Source: Spirulina sp. SIO3F2
GTDB lineage: Bacteria; Cyanobacteriota; Cyanobacteriia; Cyanobacteriales; Spirulinaceae
Assembly (NCBI GenBank): GCA_010672165.1
Contig: JAAHHN010000039.1
Span: 1 to 38,748, forward strand
Direction of reading: 5' to 3'
DNA: 38,748 bases
A program made the translations under genes and the position numbers. Under the pieces are notes generated by a model. That model searched no databases, had not been told where the DNA came from, and was given only the letters and a program-made list of their open reading frames with translations. Shown piece by piece: positions 25,084 through 33,696 of the stretch. Each line of letters begins with the position of its first letter. Position 1 is the first letter of the stretch.

Positions 25084-26304
25084 TTATGCCCCTTCTAAAA
25101 TATCGAGTACAGCCTTGGGATTGATCTTTTCTTTAAACCAAATCAATCGTGCTGGTACATTGCGTGTGTCTACACCGGCCTTCTCTAAATTCAACTTTTC
25201 TGAAATTGCCACGATCAAGTTATTCAACGCCGATTGCCGAATTTGGCGAAATTTTTTCTGTAAATAGTCTGGTCGCCAATAACCAACAATCTCAAAAATA
25301 TAATCCCGCCCATCAGGATGCACAAACCGAAAATCAGGAATCATGACACTTCCTGGAATCGGAACCAGATTTACCTCTCGCTCAAGCACCCAGTCGGTTT
25401 TAAGCTTGGCCCAACGTTTAGCAAAGGCTGCTTCGAGCAAGCTGTCATAGGGCTTACCTATAGCATAATGGGTGATTAGGCCACAACGATCATCTAGGCT
25501 AAAAGTTCGCAATTTAACTTCACCTGAGTATTGCTCCTTATGTTGAATCTGAGCTTTTAAACTCCATTTTGTCACATGGAGCAAGGCAGGAATCATCTTA
25601 GCAAAGGCCAGACCATACCGGGTACTGGCCTTAAATAAACTCGTAGGGCCATCCAGAGCAATTGTAAAACCATGCTCAACATCTCCTTCGATATAAAACA
25701 TCAATTGAAACAGTTTGAGATAACGAAACAAAAGTTTGTATTCCCCTGGTACATTGCGATGGGCATTGAGGATTACCTGGCTGGCTCGGTAGAAAACACC
25801 CTGAACCTGGCTAAGATTGTAGCGGTGAATTAAGGTCTCTGGTGTAGGAGGCTCAAATGTTATCAATACATGGTTTTCTTTGAGATCCGCGTAGAGGCCT
25901 TGCTGTAGTTCAGCAGGTAGGACTTCTCGGTTGAGGTCTTGACTCAGTTGAGTGGCTAACGTTTCTAGCGTTTTTGGACGTTGCTCAGGTAGGGGAAGGC
26001 TCTGGGCTGCTGCAACAAAAACTCGTTGGCGCAGTTCGAGGGGGTCGAGGGGACTGACGGTCTCAAACGTGGCGAAACTATTGCGGAGGATGTGGATCAG
26101 ACCCCGCCGCATCCGGTAGTCGGGGCTATCGCCTTCGAGTTCTTGGAGTTGGCGATCGAGTTCCCCTTGAGTTTTGCCCACATATTCTTCAAAGCAATTG
26201 ATATATTGCTCGGCGATCGCCAAATTCACGTCATCCAATTCAAGGCGTTTGGGCTTGAGGGTTTCGCCGTAGAGGCGGTAGTGGAGCAAGTCGCTGGGGA
26301 GCAT
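25084..26304 (-). CDS. DUF790 (Bax1-like) nuclease
   Basis: 406 residues, the full family length. The N-terminus MLPSDLLHYRLYGETLKPKR and LELDDVNLAIAEQYINCFEE is typical, and a C-terminal nuclease-like core has IPDFRFVHPDGRDYIFEIVG followed by YWRPDYLQKKF, i.e. the D...E-x-V-G pattern of a PD-(D/E)xK-type site. In archaea and some bacteria this family (Bax1) partners the XPB helicase in DNA repair, and the genes are usually adjacent. No XPB or other helicase is in this window: upstream is a histidine-kinase relic, downstream a 1-kb gap. It therefore must act alone or with a distant helicase. ATG 26304 has no strong ribosome-binding site upstream. Confidence 0.88.
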   Translation of the reverse strand: MLPSDLLHYRLYGETLKPKRLELDDVNLAIAEQYINCFEEYVGKTQGELDRQLQELEGDSPDYRMRRGLIHILRNSFATFETVSPLDPLELRQRVFVAAAQSLPLPEQRPKTLETLATQLSQDLNREVLPAELQQGLYADLKENHVLITFEPPTPETLIHRYNLSQVQGVFYRASQVILNAHRNVPGEYKLLFRYLKLFQLMFYIEGDVEHGFTIALDGPTSLFKASTRYGLAFAKMIPALLHVTKWSLKAQIQHKEQYSGEVKLRTFSLDDRCGLITHYAIGKPYDSLLEAAFAKRWAKLKTDWVLEREVNLVPIPGSVMIPDFRFVHPDGRDYIFEIVGYWRPDYLQKKFRQIRQSALNNLIVAISEKLNLEKAGVDTRNVPARLIWFKEKINPKAVLDILEGA

Positions 26305-26408
26305 AAGCGAGACTGGTATTCCGGAGTAAACTAAGAATGAGTTGAAATAGATTAGGTGAGAAACTTAGCTGAACTAGACAGGGCAACTGTATTCCGCTCC
26401 ATTTCTGA

Positions 26409-26934
26409 ATGGAACTCTTTCAACGTTATAGCAATCTTCTGGCGACCTCTTTTCTCATTGTGCTGTTGATTTCCGTTAGTCTCTTGGGACTCGAATGGCG
26501 TACGGCCTATCAGCATGAACTCACAATTATTCAAGAAGATTTTGTGGAGAGCGCGATTAATTTAGACAATATTGTTGAGTCTGTCACGAATCATCTTCAA
26601 ATTTTACGACTTGTTGCAAAAGAAGATCTCAATCGAAATGAAGTTACGGGACAGGATTTTTATCCTGCACCGTTGCGATCGCAGATAACCAGCACCCAAG
26701 CCCAGCGCTATCAGGTTTTCCCCCACTCGGAACAATAACAGATTTCAATCGGCCAATTACAAGGCTGATTCTCAAGCACCGCACCAAAGCCAATGAATCA
26801 CGTCCGGCGATTCAAAACTGGGGATGGCGATCGCCCATCAGATCATCACCGAGACGCACAATGGCGCGATCGTTTGCAAGTCTCAGCTAGGGCAGGGCAC
26901 CTGTTTTACGATCACGTTACCAATCACGGGTTGA
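26409..26934 (+). pseudogene. Relic of a membrane sensor histidine kinase
   Basis: Three pieces in order. First, 26409-26738: an intact N-terminus of 109 residues with a membrane span (LLATSFLIVLLISVSLLG) and the start of a periplasmic sensor, ending in a stop. Second, around 26741-26820: NRPITRLILKHRTKANESRP, matching the region just before the N-box in cyanobacterial kinases (HR.KAN..RP.I.VI..YG). Third, about 26811-26934: LGMAIAHQIITETHNGAIV then SQLGQGTCFTITLPITG and stop, the ATPase-domain C-terminus. The dimerization and most ATP-binding parts are gone, and the pieces are not in one frame. Internal deletions removed about two thirds of the gene. Confidence 0.8.
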
Positions 26935-27012
26935 ATTAGCGCAGCATCTGAGAGAGCAAGCATTCATTAGCGTAAACTTAGCACTGAAAAGATTGAGCCG
27001 TCTGAGCTTGAG

Positions 27013-27090
27013 CCGTGGGCAGACAAAATGTCCGCGCTACGAAAAGCCAACAGTTTAACCGCAGCGCAAGCTTCTATCCTGCAACCAGGT
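27013..27090. repeat. Degenerate paired hairpin repeat
   Basis: CCGTGGGCAGACAAAATGTC-CGCGCTACG and CCGCAGCGCAAGCTTCTATC-CTGCAACC. This is a decayed copy of the 13161-13234 repeat pair (GGCGGGTGAGACGCCCGCGC ... TGTAGCGCAGG). Located between the kinase relic and the S1 gene. Confidence 0.65.
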
Positions 27091-27185
27091 GAGCAATGAA
27101 AGATTGAAAAGTAGATAGGACAAAGTTTTCCAATGTTAAGTTCACACAGATGGTAAGCGTTTTGTGAATCATCCAGGCTAAGAAC

Positions 27186-28268
27186 CTATTCTTCCTCAGC
27201 AGCAACAGCTTCAGATGCAACAGGTTCAGTGGCATCGGCAGCATCAGTTTCATCAGGTTCATCTGCGCTCGCTTCGGGCTCTGAGACTTCAACTGCTTCA
27301 GTCACAGCAGGGGCAGGTGTTGGCTCAGAGGACTGCCCAGATTCCGCTGCTGAAGCTTGGACAGCTGCCGTCTTACTAGCTGCAAAGCGCTCTTCAGCAT
27401 TGGCCATCACCGCATCAAATTTTTCCAAGATCTCTCCTGCATAGCTCTCCAACATCTTCGTGGCAAAGGAAAGACGGTTTTTCATTTCATCCACATCCAA
27501 AATCACGACTTTGATTGGCTGTCCGACTGAGAGTAGTTCATGGGGGGTTTGTAGCGTTTTAGCACTGATCTGCTTAACGTGTAATAGCCCAGTTAAACCC
27601 CCAATATCCACAAAGGCCCCATAGGGTTGGAGGTTCACCACTGTGCCAGAGACCAACTCCCCAATCACCACATGTTGAATTGCTGCTGATCGCGCTGCTT
27701 CTCGCTGGGAGAGCACCAGCTTCCGGCGCTCTTGAGAGACTTCTAAACAGGTGACATTGAGCCGCTGACCCACCAGGCTATCCACCTGATCGTTTTCAAG
27801 TAACTGCTTTTCAGACTCCAGTAGGTGCGATCGCGGAATAAAAGCTCGCAACCCATAAACTTGGCCCATCAAGCCACCGCGATTACTCCCCGTAACTCGC
27901 ATCTCGATCACTTCACCCTTTTCTTGGATCTCTTCGAGTTCTTGCCATGCTTGCTTGATAGCCAACTGACGACGGGAGAGCACGACTTGCCCTTCAGCAT
28001 CCTGCTCTCGCACAACCACAAACTCCATCTTCTCGCCTTTCGGGAGAACTGTGGCAATATCGGCGACCCGGTTGAGCGATACTTCATCTCGGGGAATAAA
28101 CCCTGGTGATTTGCCCCCAATCTCAACATAGGCGCCATCAGTGGTATGTTCAATGACAGTTCCTTCGACGACCCCCCCCCGCTCAAAGTGGTAGTTGTAT
28201 TCCTCCTGCTTGAGGGCTTGTTCAAAGTCATCCATCGAGAATGAGGGTTGGGAGGAGGAGGAAGTCAT
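27186..28268 (-). CDS. rpsA: Ribosomal protein S1 paralog (three S1 domains)
   Basis: 360 residues. Three S1 RNA-binding domains lie at about 29-100 (GGVVEGTVIEHTTDGAYVEI), 115-185 (KGEVIEMRVTGSNRGGLMGQ) and 200-272 (IGELVSGTVVNLQPYGAFVD). The N-terminal MTSSSSQPSFSMDDFEQALK and the FERGGVVEGTV entry resemble the second cyanobacterial S1 (Rps1b type) more than the main Rps1a. Such proteins bind mRNA and the 30S subunit. The last 65 residues are an Ala/Glu/Pro-rich acidic tail, longer than usual for this protein. The start is ATG 28268. Single gene, divergent from nothing close; the dienelactone hydrolase lies upstream in the same direction, 157 bp away. Confidence 0.88.
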   Translation of the reverse strand: MTSSSSQPSFSMDDFEQALKQEEYNYHFERGGVVEGTVIEHTTDGAYVEIGGKSPGFIPRDEVSLNRVADIATVLPKGEKMEFVVVREQDAEGQVVLSRRQLAIKQAWQELEEIQEKGEVIEMRVTGSNRGGLMGQVYGLRAFIPRSHLLESEKQLLENDQVDSLVGQRLNVTCLEVSQERRKLVLSQREAARSAAIQHVVIGELVSGTVVNLQPYGAFVDIGGLTGLLHVKQISAKTLQTPHELLSVGQPIKVVILDVDEMKNRLSFATKMLESYAGEILEKFDAVMANAEERFAASKTAAVQASAAESGQSSEPTPAPAVTEAVEVSEPEASADEPDETDAADATEPVASEAVAAEEE

Positions 28269-28425
28269 GGTTAGTTAAACGATTCAAAATTGAAAGGGGA
28301 TAACATACACCCTAAACAAGGCCTAGCATCAGGATAGCGAAGTGCGGGGACATTGCCGAATCGAATCGGAGATTAATTTTGTGGTATTCGTTATAAATGT
28401 CAATGCCCATCGCGCCAAAAATGGG

Positions 28426-29178
28426 TCAAAGCTTTGCTTTAAAAAGCTGCAAGGCTTGTTGCCAAGCATGATTTGCTGCGGTCTCATCATAATCTGAGCG
28501 CTGATCGCAAACAAAACCATGACCAACATTGTCATATCGAAAAATTTGATGATCGATCTGGTGAGTTTGCAAAGCAGTCGTAATTGTTTCAACCTGCTCA
28601 ACCGGAATCAGGGGGTCCGCATTGCCGAAGAAGCAGTAAATTGTGCCCTGAATTTCTGCGGTGCGCATCAGTGTGGGTTCGTCGCCACCAGGCGTCATGA
28701 TTGCGATGCCTGCGCCATAAAACGAAGCGGTTGCCCTGACGGTGGGCAGGGTAGCCGCTAGATAAGCCACATGCCCACCAAAACAAAAGCCAATCGTTCC
28801 CACACCCCCTAACTTGACCTGAGAGAGGCTCTGGAGATATGCGATCGCGCATTGAATATCATTCAAAAGCTGGGGGGCAGTGGTCTGCTCTTTATGTTTA
28901 CGTCCCTCTGCCAGGTCTTCGGGACTGTAGCCCACTTCAAAGCCAGGAGCAGTCCGTTGGTAAATCGCAGGGGCGATCGCCACATAGCCTGCTTGCGCGA
29001 GTCGTTCCGTAATATTGCGAATATGGCTGTTGATGCCAAAGACCTCTTGGATAACCACAATCCCTGGATAGATGCCAGACGCCTGGGGTTGGGCAAGATA
29101 GGCAGCAATGGTTAAATCACCATTAGTCAGCGACAGTGATTGGGTTTGAACGGGCAATGCTGTCATAATCTGTTGCAT
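28426..29178 (-). CDS. Dienelactone hydrolase family protein
   Basis: 250 residues of alpha/beta hydrolase. The catalytic triad is visible: the nucleophile Cys in GFCFGGHVAYLA, Asp in FFGNADPLIPVEQ, and His in RYDNVGHGFVCD. The acid that activates the Cys in dienelactone hydrolases (Glu in VIQEVFGIN) is present. These enzymes hydrolyse lactone or ester substrates in the cytoplasm; the natural substrate is unknown. Start is ATG 29178 or ATG 29166; no clear ribosome-binding site decides. It is divergent from the GntR regulator gene, with about 80 bp between starts, so the regulator may control it. Confidence 0.9.
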   Translation of the reverse strand: MQQIMTALPVQTQSLSLTNGDLTIAAYLAQPQASGIYPGIVVIQEVFGINSHIRNITERLAQAGYVAIAPAIYQRTAPGFEVGYSPEDLAEGRKHKEQTTAPQLLNDIQCAIAYLQSLSQVKLGGVGTIGFCFGGHVAYLAATLPTVRATASFYGAGIAIMTPGGDEPTLMRTAEIQGTIYCFFGNADPLIPVEQVETITTALQTHQIDHQIFRYDNVGHGFVCDQRSDYDETAANHAWQQALQLFKAKL

Positions 29179-29257
29179 TGAAAACTTTGGGAACAGCCTA
29201 CACTAGAAAAGAGTCTTCGATTACCGCTTCTCTTCACTCGATATTTTGCAGGTGTTC

Positions 29258-30250
29258 ATGGCGAATAGGGTTCAGTTTCACATCCAAACCGATAGCGATA
29301 TCCCCGCTTCTAAGCAGCTTTTTGACCAAATCCAGTTTGCGATCGCCTCCCGCCAATATCCACCGGGTCATCGATTGCCTAGCACGCGGCAACTGGCCCA
29401 GATCACAGGGCTACACCGCAACACGGTGAGCAAAGTGTATCGCCAGCTCGAAGAAACCGGTCTGGTGGAGTCCCAGGCGGGTTCTGGCATCTATGTTCAA
29501 GCCCAGGGCCACGAAGGGGGCACCAGCCTGCGATCGCCAATGCTGGAGCAATATCCCGAAGCCTATCGCCTGGTGCAAAAGAGCTTGGATGAATTGCTGA
29601 CCCAAGGCTGCACCCTTTCTCAGGCCCGGGAACTGTTTTTGTCAGAGATTGACTGGCGGTTACGCTCTAGTGCGCGGGTGTTGGTAACAGTGCCTTCTCG
29701 GGATCTAGGGGCAGGTGAGCTGATGGTACAGGAACTAGAAACCGCCCTGCAAATTCCAGTACAACTCGTCCCTCTCGAAGAACTAGCTGATGCCCTGAGC
29801 CTGACCCATTCTGGAACCGTCGTGACCAGCCGTTACTTCATCAAAGAAGCCGAAGAAATTGCGGTGCCGCGATCGATCCGTGTCATTCCCGTCGATATCT
29901 GCGATTACACGAATGAAATTGAACTCATCAAGTCCATCCCCGCCAACACCACTTTTGGTATGGTCAGCCTGAGTGCAGGTATCCTCAATATTGCTGAAAT
30001 TCTGACCCATAGCTTGCGGGGTGAAGAAATTCTGGTGATCACGACTCAAGTGGACGACGCATACAAGCTCAATTCCCTGGTGCGCAGTGCCCAAACCATT
30101 CTTTCAGACAAGGCGAGCTACGATGCGGTTAAGGCTGCGATCATGGCAGCTCGGGATGATCTGATTCGCCACCCCCGCCTGATTTGTAGTGAGAATTATA
30201 TCGGGGAGAAGTCGATTAGTTTGCTGAAGCGAGAATTGGGGCTGGGCTAA
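29258..30250 (+). CDS. GntR-family transcriptional regulator
   Basis: 330 residues. The N-terminal winged helix is typical: IPASKQLFDQIQFAIASRQY, PPGHRLPSTRQLAQITGLH, RNTVSKVYRQLEETGLVESQ and a wing with GSGIYVQAQG. The C-terminal 230 residues are a ligand-binding-like domain of no subfamily I can name (not FadR helices, not the UTRA or aminotransferase fold). ATG 29258 (MANRVQFHI) has GCAGG upstream; TTG 29246 is less likely. It is divergent from the dienelactone hydrolase gene, about 80 bp apart, suggesting that it may bind the shared region. A MITE and a terminator follow. Confidence 0.85.
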   Translation: MANRVQFHIQTDSDIPASKQLFDQIQFAIASRQYPPGHRLPSTRQLAQITGLHRNTVSKVYRQLEETGLVESQAGSGIYVQAQGHEGGTSLRSPMLEQYPEAYRLVQKSLDELLTQGCTLSQARELFLSEIDWRLRSSARVLVTVPSRDLGAGELMVQELETALQIPVQLVPLEELADALSLTHSGTVVTSRYFIKEAEEIAVPRSIRVIPVDICDYTNEIELIKSIPANTTFGMVSLSAGILNIAEILTHSLRGEEILVITTQVDDAYKLNSLVRSAQTILSDKASYDAVKAAIMAARDDLIRHPRLICSENYIGEKSISLLKRELGLG

Positions 30251-30272
30251 AGCTAGCTCAATGGTAGGTATC

Positions 30273-30369
30273 CCAGTACAGAACGGCAGAAATAAGTCAT
30301 CCATCCAAAATTCACAGAATGCCTGTTGTACAAGCACGCTGAACTCTGAACTCCGCCTCGCGGTACTAG
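30273..30369 (+). mobile_element. 97-bp MITE, CTAGTAC family (copy 2)
   Basis: Begins CCAGTACAGAACGGCAGAAA-TAAGTCATCC and ends GAACTCCGCCTCGCGGTACT-AG. It aligns over its whole length with the reverse complement of 11593-11704 with gaps and point changes. Lies between the GntR gene and the porin. Confidence 0.8.
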
Positions 30370-30395
30370 AACCTAAGGTTTTTCTGCCGGTTCAT

Positions 30396-30436
30396 TATCC
30401 AGAGCGGGAATCTCACTCGCTCTGGATATGTTTTTT
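30396..30436 (+). terminator. Terminator between GntR regulator and porin genes
   Basis: TATCCAGAGCG pairs with CGCTCTGGATA (11 bp) across an 11-base loop and is followed by TGTTTTTTCT on the plus strand. It ends rightward transcripts from the GntR gene; the T-run is absent in the leftward direction, so the porin gene needs another stop. Confidence 0.8.
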
Positions 30437-33358
30437 CTAGAACTTAAAGCGGGTTCGAACGACCCCAGCCACTAAATCAGGGTTAACACTGTTGTGATCG
30501 GGGGCAGTTAGCCAGATAATACCGGGTGTAATGTCGATATTCTGATTGACTCGAATCTTGTAGAAGCCTTCGATATGCAGACCCACGCTGCGATCGCTAG
30601 ACCCTACACCCGTATCAGCGCGGGCCAAGCGGGGTTCCATCCCCACAACCACCCCAAGCTGATTGCCTTCACCACCCAGGTCATTCACACCCAAGAAGCC
30701 TGCATAATTCCAAATATCTGCGTCTCCGATATCGATTACTCGTGCCCAAGTATAGCCAACCCAACCACCGACAAAGAGCTGCTCATTAACATTCACTAAG
30801 GCTTCAAGTGCATAGGAATTTCCAACCACTGGACGACCCGTTGTATTTATCCCCCGAGACCCTGAACGGTTAAGGTTTGCTCCTCGACTCCCTGCGCTAA
30901 AGCTCAGACCACTGTTATTCGTGCCATAGGCATGGCTAAAGGTCGCCGCGATCGCAAACTGCTCATTGGGTTGGATGGTGGCTTGGCTAATAAAGTTGTA
31001 GCCATCATTAAACACGCCACTACTAGGATTAGAAGCTGTTTCGTTAGTGTAGCCTACACTAAGTTGGAATTTATCGTTCGGGGTAAAGTTAAGGCCAATA
31101 CCTGCATCATTACCCCCCGCTCGGTAGATAGGATTATGTTGTCCAAACTGGGAGACGGCACCACCCCCTGATGAGTCGAAGGGGTTGAGAGTATTGACAA
31201 TTTCATCAGCACTCAAACCCACAGCAGCGATTTGAAAATCAAACTGACGGCCGATGGGAGTGCGATAGTTAAGTTCGGAGATGCTCACGTTGCTGGTTGC
31301 GCTACTGCCCGCAAAAGACCATTGACCTTCATTGGTTACTACCGTAGCGGTGTTGCTACCGCCATTTAAGGGATCAAACTGACTTGCGTTGCGGGCTTGC
31401 AGACGGGTATGGAGGCGATCGCGCCCATTAAAGCTCGTAAAGAGATTGAGTCGTACCCGATTTTGGAAAACTGTCTCAACCCCCGTAAAACTGGTGTCAG
31501 AGTTATTAATCACCCCGTTGTAATCATCATCAAATAGTTGGGATTCGGTAAACAGATCCGCCAACAGGAACAGCACTTCACCCGCTAGCTTAGTTGTGGT
31601 GGAGAACTGGTTATCTTCCAAGAAGGTGACCCGTGTTTCGAGACCATCCACACGGTTGTTGAGGGTATTAATTTCAGTCTCAAATTCCCGTACCAGGGTC
31701 GCCAAAACTTCCAGATCCGCACGGGTTGCAAGATCTGAAGTCGTTTCTGCAATTAGACGCTCCACCTGTTGCACACAAGCATTCAAGCCCGCAGCGAATT
31801 CATAGCGGGAAAGGGCGCGTCCACCTCGGAACGTCCCGTTGGGATAACCTCGAATACAATCGTAGCGGCGCACCAGATCGTCCAATGCTGTATAGGCCCA
31901 ATCTGATGGGAACACATCAGAAAATTGTGAAGCACTCAAGACGCCTTGGCCTAAGCTACCATTAATTGCCTCAGCGCTGTAAGCATTAGCCTGGGCGAGC
32001 AATTCATCTACAGAAGGCTCAGCGGTCAGCGCTGTGTTCTCTGATTCGGGTTCAGCTTCATTACGCACCAGTGCTCCATTACTTGCGCCAGTGCTATATG
32101 CATTCACCCGTTTGAGCAGTTCATCAATCGACAATCCAATGGTGAGTTCTGTCGCTTCCCGTTCGAGTTCGTCTAAAGACTCTAGGGTTTGGGCTGGGAG
32201 TGGTTGCCAATCGGCCGCTGTGTCCAAATCCACATATTCATCTTCTGCCAGCGCCTCAACGGATTGCCCTGCTGGCATTTGGGCTGATGTAGTGGGTGTG
32301 GATGGTGGTTCTAACTCTTGCTCAATAGCAATGATCAAGTCATCAAAAGCTTCGAGGGGCAGCTCTTCAAGATGGGCGATCGCAGGGTCAATATCAACAA
32401 ACTCTTCAACAATAGTGACCTGGGGAACTGGGGGAACCGACTCAGCAAGTTCAGGATGATTTTCAAGCTCCGTAATCACCGGATCGAGATCAACAAATTC
32501 ACTTTGGACTGGCGTTGTGGATAGGGTAGTTTCCTGCTGAACCGTTCCCCATTGTTCTGCATTGCTTACTTCTGGAGTCAACAAGGACTGCTGCGCTTGG
32601 GTCTCATTAATATCTACGGCAGTCGGGTCAACTACTGCTGATTGCGCAGCCGGAGCCGGACTCTCAATCGCTTCGTTCGGGGATTCCGTAGGGGTGGTGA
32701 GTGAATAACGAACGGATACCGCTTGCTGGTGCTGTTGGCCTTGGTGTAACTGTGTTGAATCAGGTATAGCAGGCTGAGCTACAGTCGGCGCATCAAGGGT
32801 GCCAGTATCAAGCTCATCCAATACTTCCGAACGTAAGGGTTGCGGACTGGGGGAAACGCTTGAAGCAGGGGTCTGCGTTTGTAGTGCTGCGGCCTCCGTT
32901 TCAACTGTCTTAAATTCTTCAACAGTGCCTAGGGCTGGGGCGACAGGCGGCTCAGGGGGGTGATTTGAAGCTGAAGCAGATTCCGGAACCGAGGCAACGG
33001 TTGTCGGTGAGATGGTTGGTGCTGACGTTGAAGCCAACGGTTGAGGAGGAGCCGTTTGGGTTTGAGGTGCTGAAGGTTTAGGTGTTTTGACCACCGCGAT
33101 CGCCACAGGCTCAGGAGCAGGTGGTGGGAGAGCAGGAACCGCTACAACAGGGGGCGATGGCGTAACAGCGGGAGCAGGGGCAACCGCAACGGGTTCAGCA
33201 ACAGGCGGTGGGGAGACCACTTCGGATGAGGCTGGAGAAGGGGTCTCTGTACTAGCAGCGGGGGGAACTGTCGTTGCATTCACGCCCTGTTGAGCGGCTA
33301 GGGAAGCAGCCAACACAATTGGGGTGGTTTGAAGAAGATGACCTGCTAATTTTGACAT
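30437..33358 (-). CDS. SLH/OprB outer-membrane porin with very long N-terminal extension
   Basis: 973 residues, nearly twice the usual ~530-560. Signal peptide MSKLAGHLLQTTPIVLAASL-A. Then about 30-475 is low-complexity (Pro/Ala/Thr/Val/Glu) with repeats: EFVDLDPVITELE / EFVDIDPAIAHLE / EYVDLDTAADW, and SIDELLKRVNAYSTGASNGA / SVDELLAQANAYSAEAINGS. The SLH domain lies at about 478-540 (FSDVFPSDWAYTALDDLVRR), a coiled coil at about 545-590, and the OprB-type beta-barrel from 595 to the end, which closes on an aromatic residue (VVRTRFKF). Function: solute or iron uptake across the outer membrane, tethered to the cell wall by SLH. ATG 33358 is chosen as it starts the signal peptide. Confidence 0.88.
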   Translation of the reverse strand: MSKLAGHLLQTTPIVLAASLAAQQGVNATTVPPAASTETPSPASSEVVSPPPVAEPVAVAPAPAVTPSPPVVAVPALPPPAPEPVAIAVVKTPKPSAPQTQTAPPQPLASTSAPTISPTTVASVPESASASNHPPEPPVAPALGTVEEFKTVETEAAALQTQTPASSVSPSPQPLRSEVLDELDTGTLDAPTVAQPAIPDSTQLHQGQQHQQAVSVRYSLTTPTESPNEAIESPAPAAQSAVVDPTAVDINETQAQQSLLTPEVSNAEQWGTVQQETTLSTTPVQSEFVDLDPVITELENHPELAESVPPVPQVTIVEEFVDIDPAIAHLEELPLEAFDDLIIAIEQELEPPSTPTTSAQMPAGQSVEALAEDEYVDLDTAADWQPLPAQTLESLDELEREATELTIGLSIDELLKRVNAYSTGASNGALVRNEAEPESENTALTAEPSVDELLAQANAYSAEAINGSLGQGVLSASQFSDVFPSDWAYTALDDLVRRYDCIRGYPNGTFRGGRALSRYEFAAGLNACVQQVERLIAETTSDLATRADLEVLATLVREFETEINTLNNRVDGLETRVTFLEDNQFSTTTKLAGEVLFLLADLFTESQLFDDDYNGVINNSDTSFTGVETVFQNRVRLNLFTSFNGRDRLHTRLQARNASQFDPLNGGSNTATVVTNEGQWSFAGSSATSNVSISELNYRTPIGRQFDFQIAAVGLSADEIVNTLNPFDSSGGGAVSQFGQHNPIYRAGGNDAGIGLNFTPNDKFQLSVGYTNETASNPSSGVFNDGYNFISQATIQPNEQFAIAATFSHAYGTNNSGLSFSAGSRGANLNRSGSRGINTTGRPVVGNSYALEALVNVNEQLFVGGWVGYTWARVIDIGDADIWNYAGFLGVNDLGGEGNQLGVVVGMEPRLARADTGVGSSDRSVGLHIEGFYKIRVNQNIDITPGIIWLTAPDHNSVNPDLVAGVVRTRFKF

Positions 33359-33484
33359 GAACTCACACCAATGAATTTCGGAACGTTGCGATCGCAACAG
33401 CTCACCGCCCGAGCGGCCGGAGAAAGCTGAAGCTAGGTTAGCATATCCCTATAGATGACGCGCAGAGTCTGTTAAGAAAACCAG

Positions 33485-33670
33485 ATGGGACGCCAAGCCA
33501 AACGCAAAAAACGCCGCCACCAATCCCCAGAGTCAGAGGCCCAAACACCAACTGACCCTACGATCAATCGCCAGCAATTCGTGCGAGATTTTACCCATCG
33601 AGGCTATTCCATGCAGGATATTGCCCGATCGCCTGAATTACCAGATACCCGGCCGAAACCTGAACTGTAG
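33485..33670 (+). CDS. Small conserved cyanobacterial protein
   Basis: 61 residues. The basic start MGRQAKRKKRRHQSPESEAQ is followed by FVRDFTHRGYSMQDIARSPE-LPDTRPKPEL. The block GYS..I.RSPELP...P.P is a recurrent cyanobacterial short-protein pattern. Basic N-terminus suggests RNA or DNA contact, but no function is known. The gene is 26 bases upstream of the glycosyltransferase-like gene on the same strand, so the two may share a transcript. Confidence 0.6.
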   Translation: MGRQAKRKKRRHQSPESEAQTPTDPTINRQQFVRDFTHRGYSMQDIARSPELPDTRPKPEL

Positions 33671-33696
33671 TTGAAGGCAGAAGTCTAAAAAAAGCC

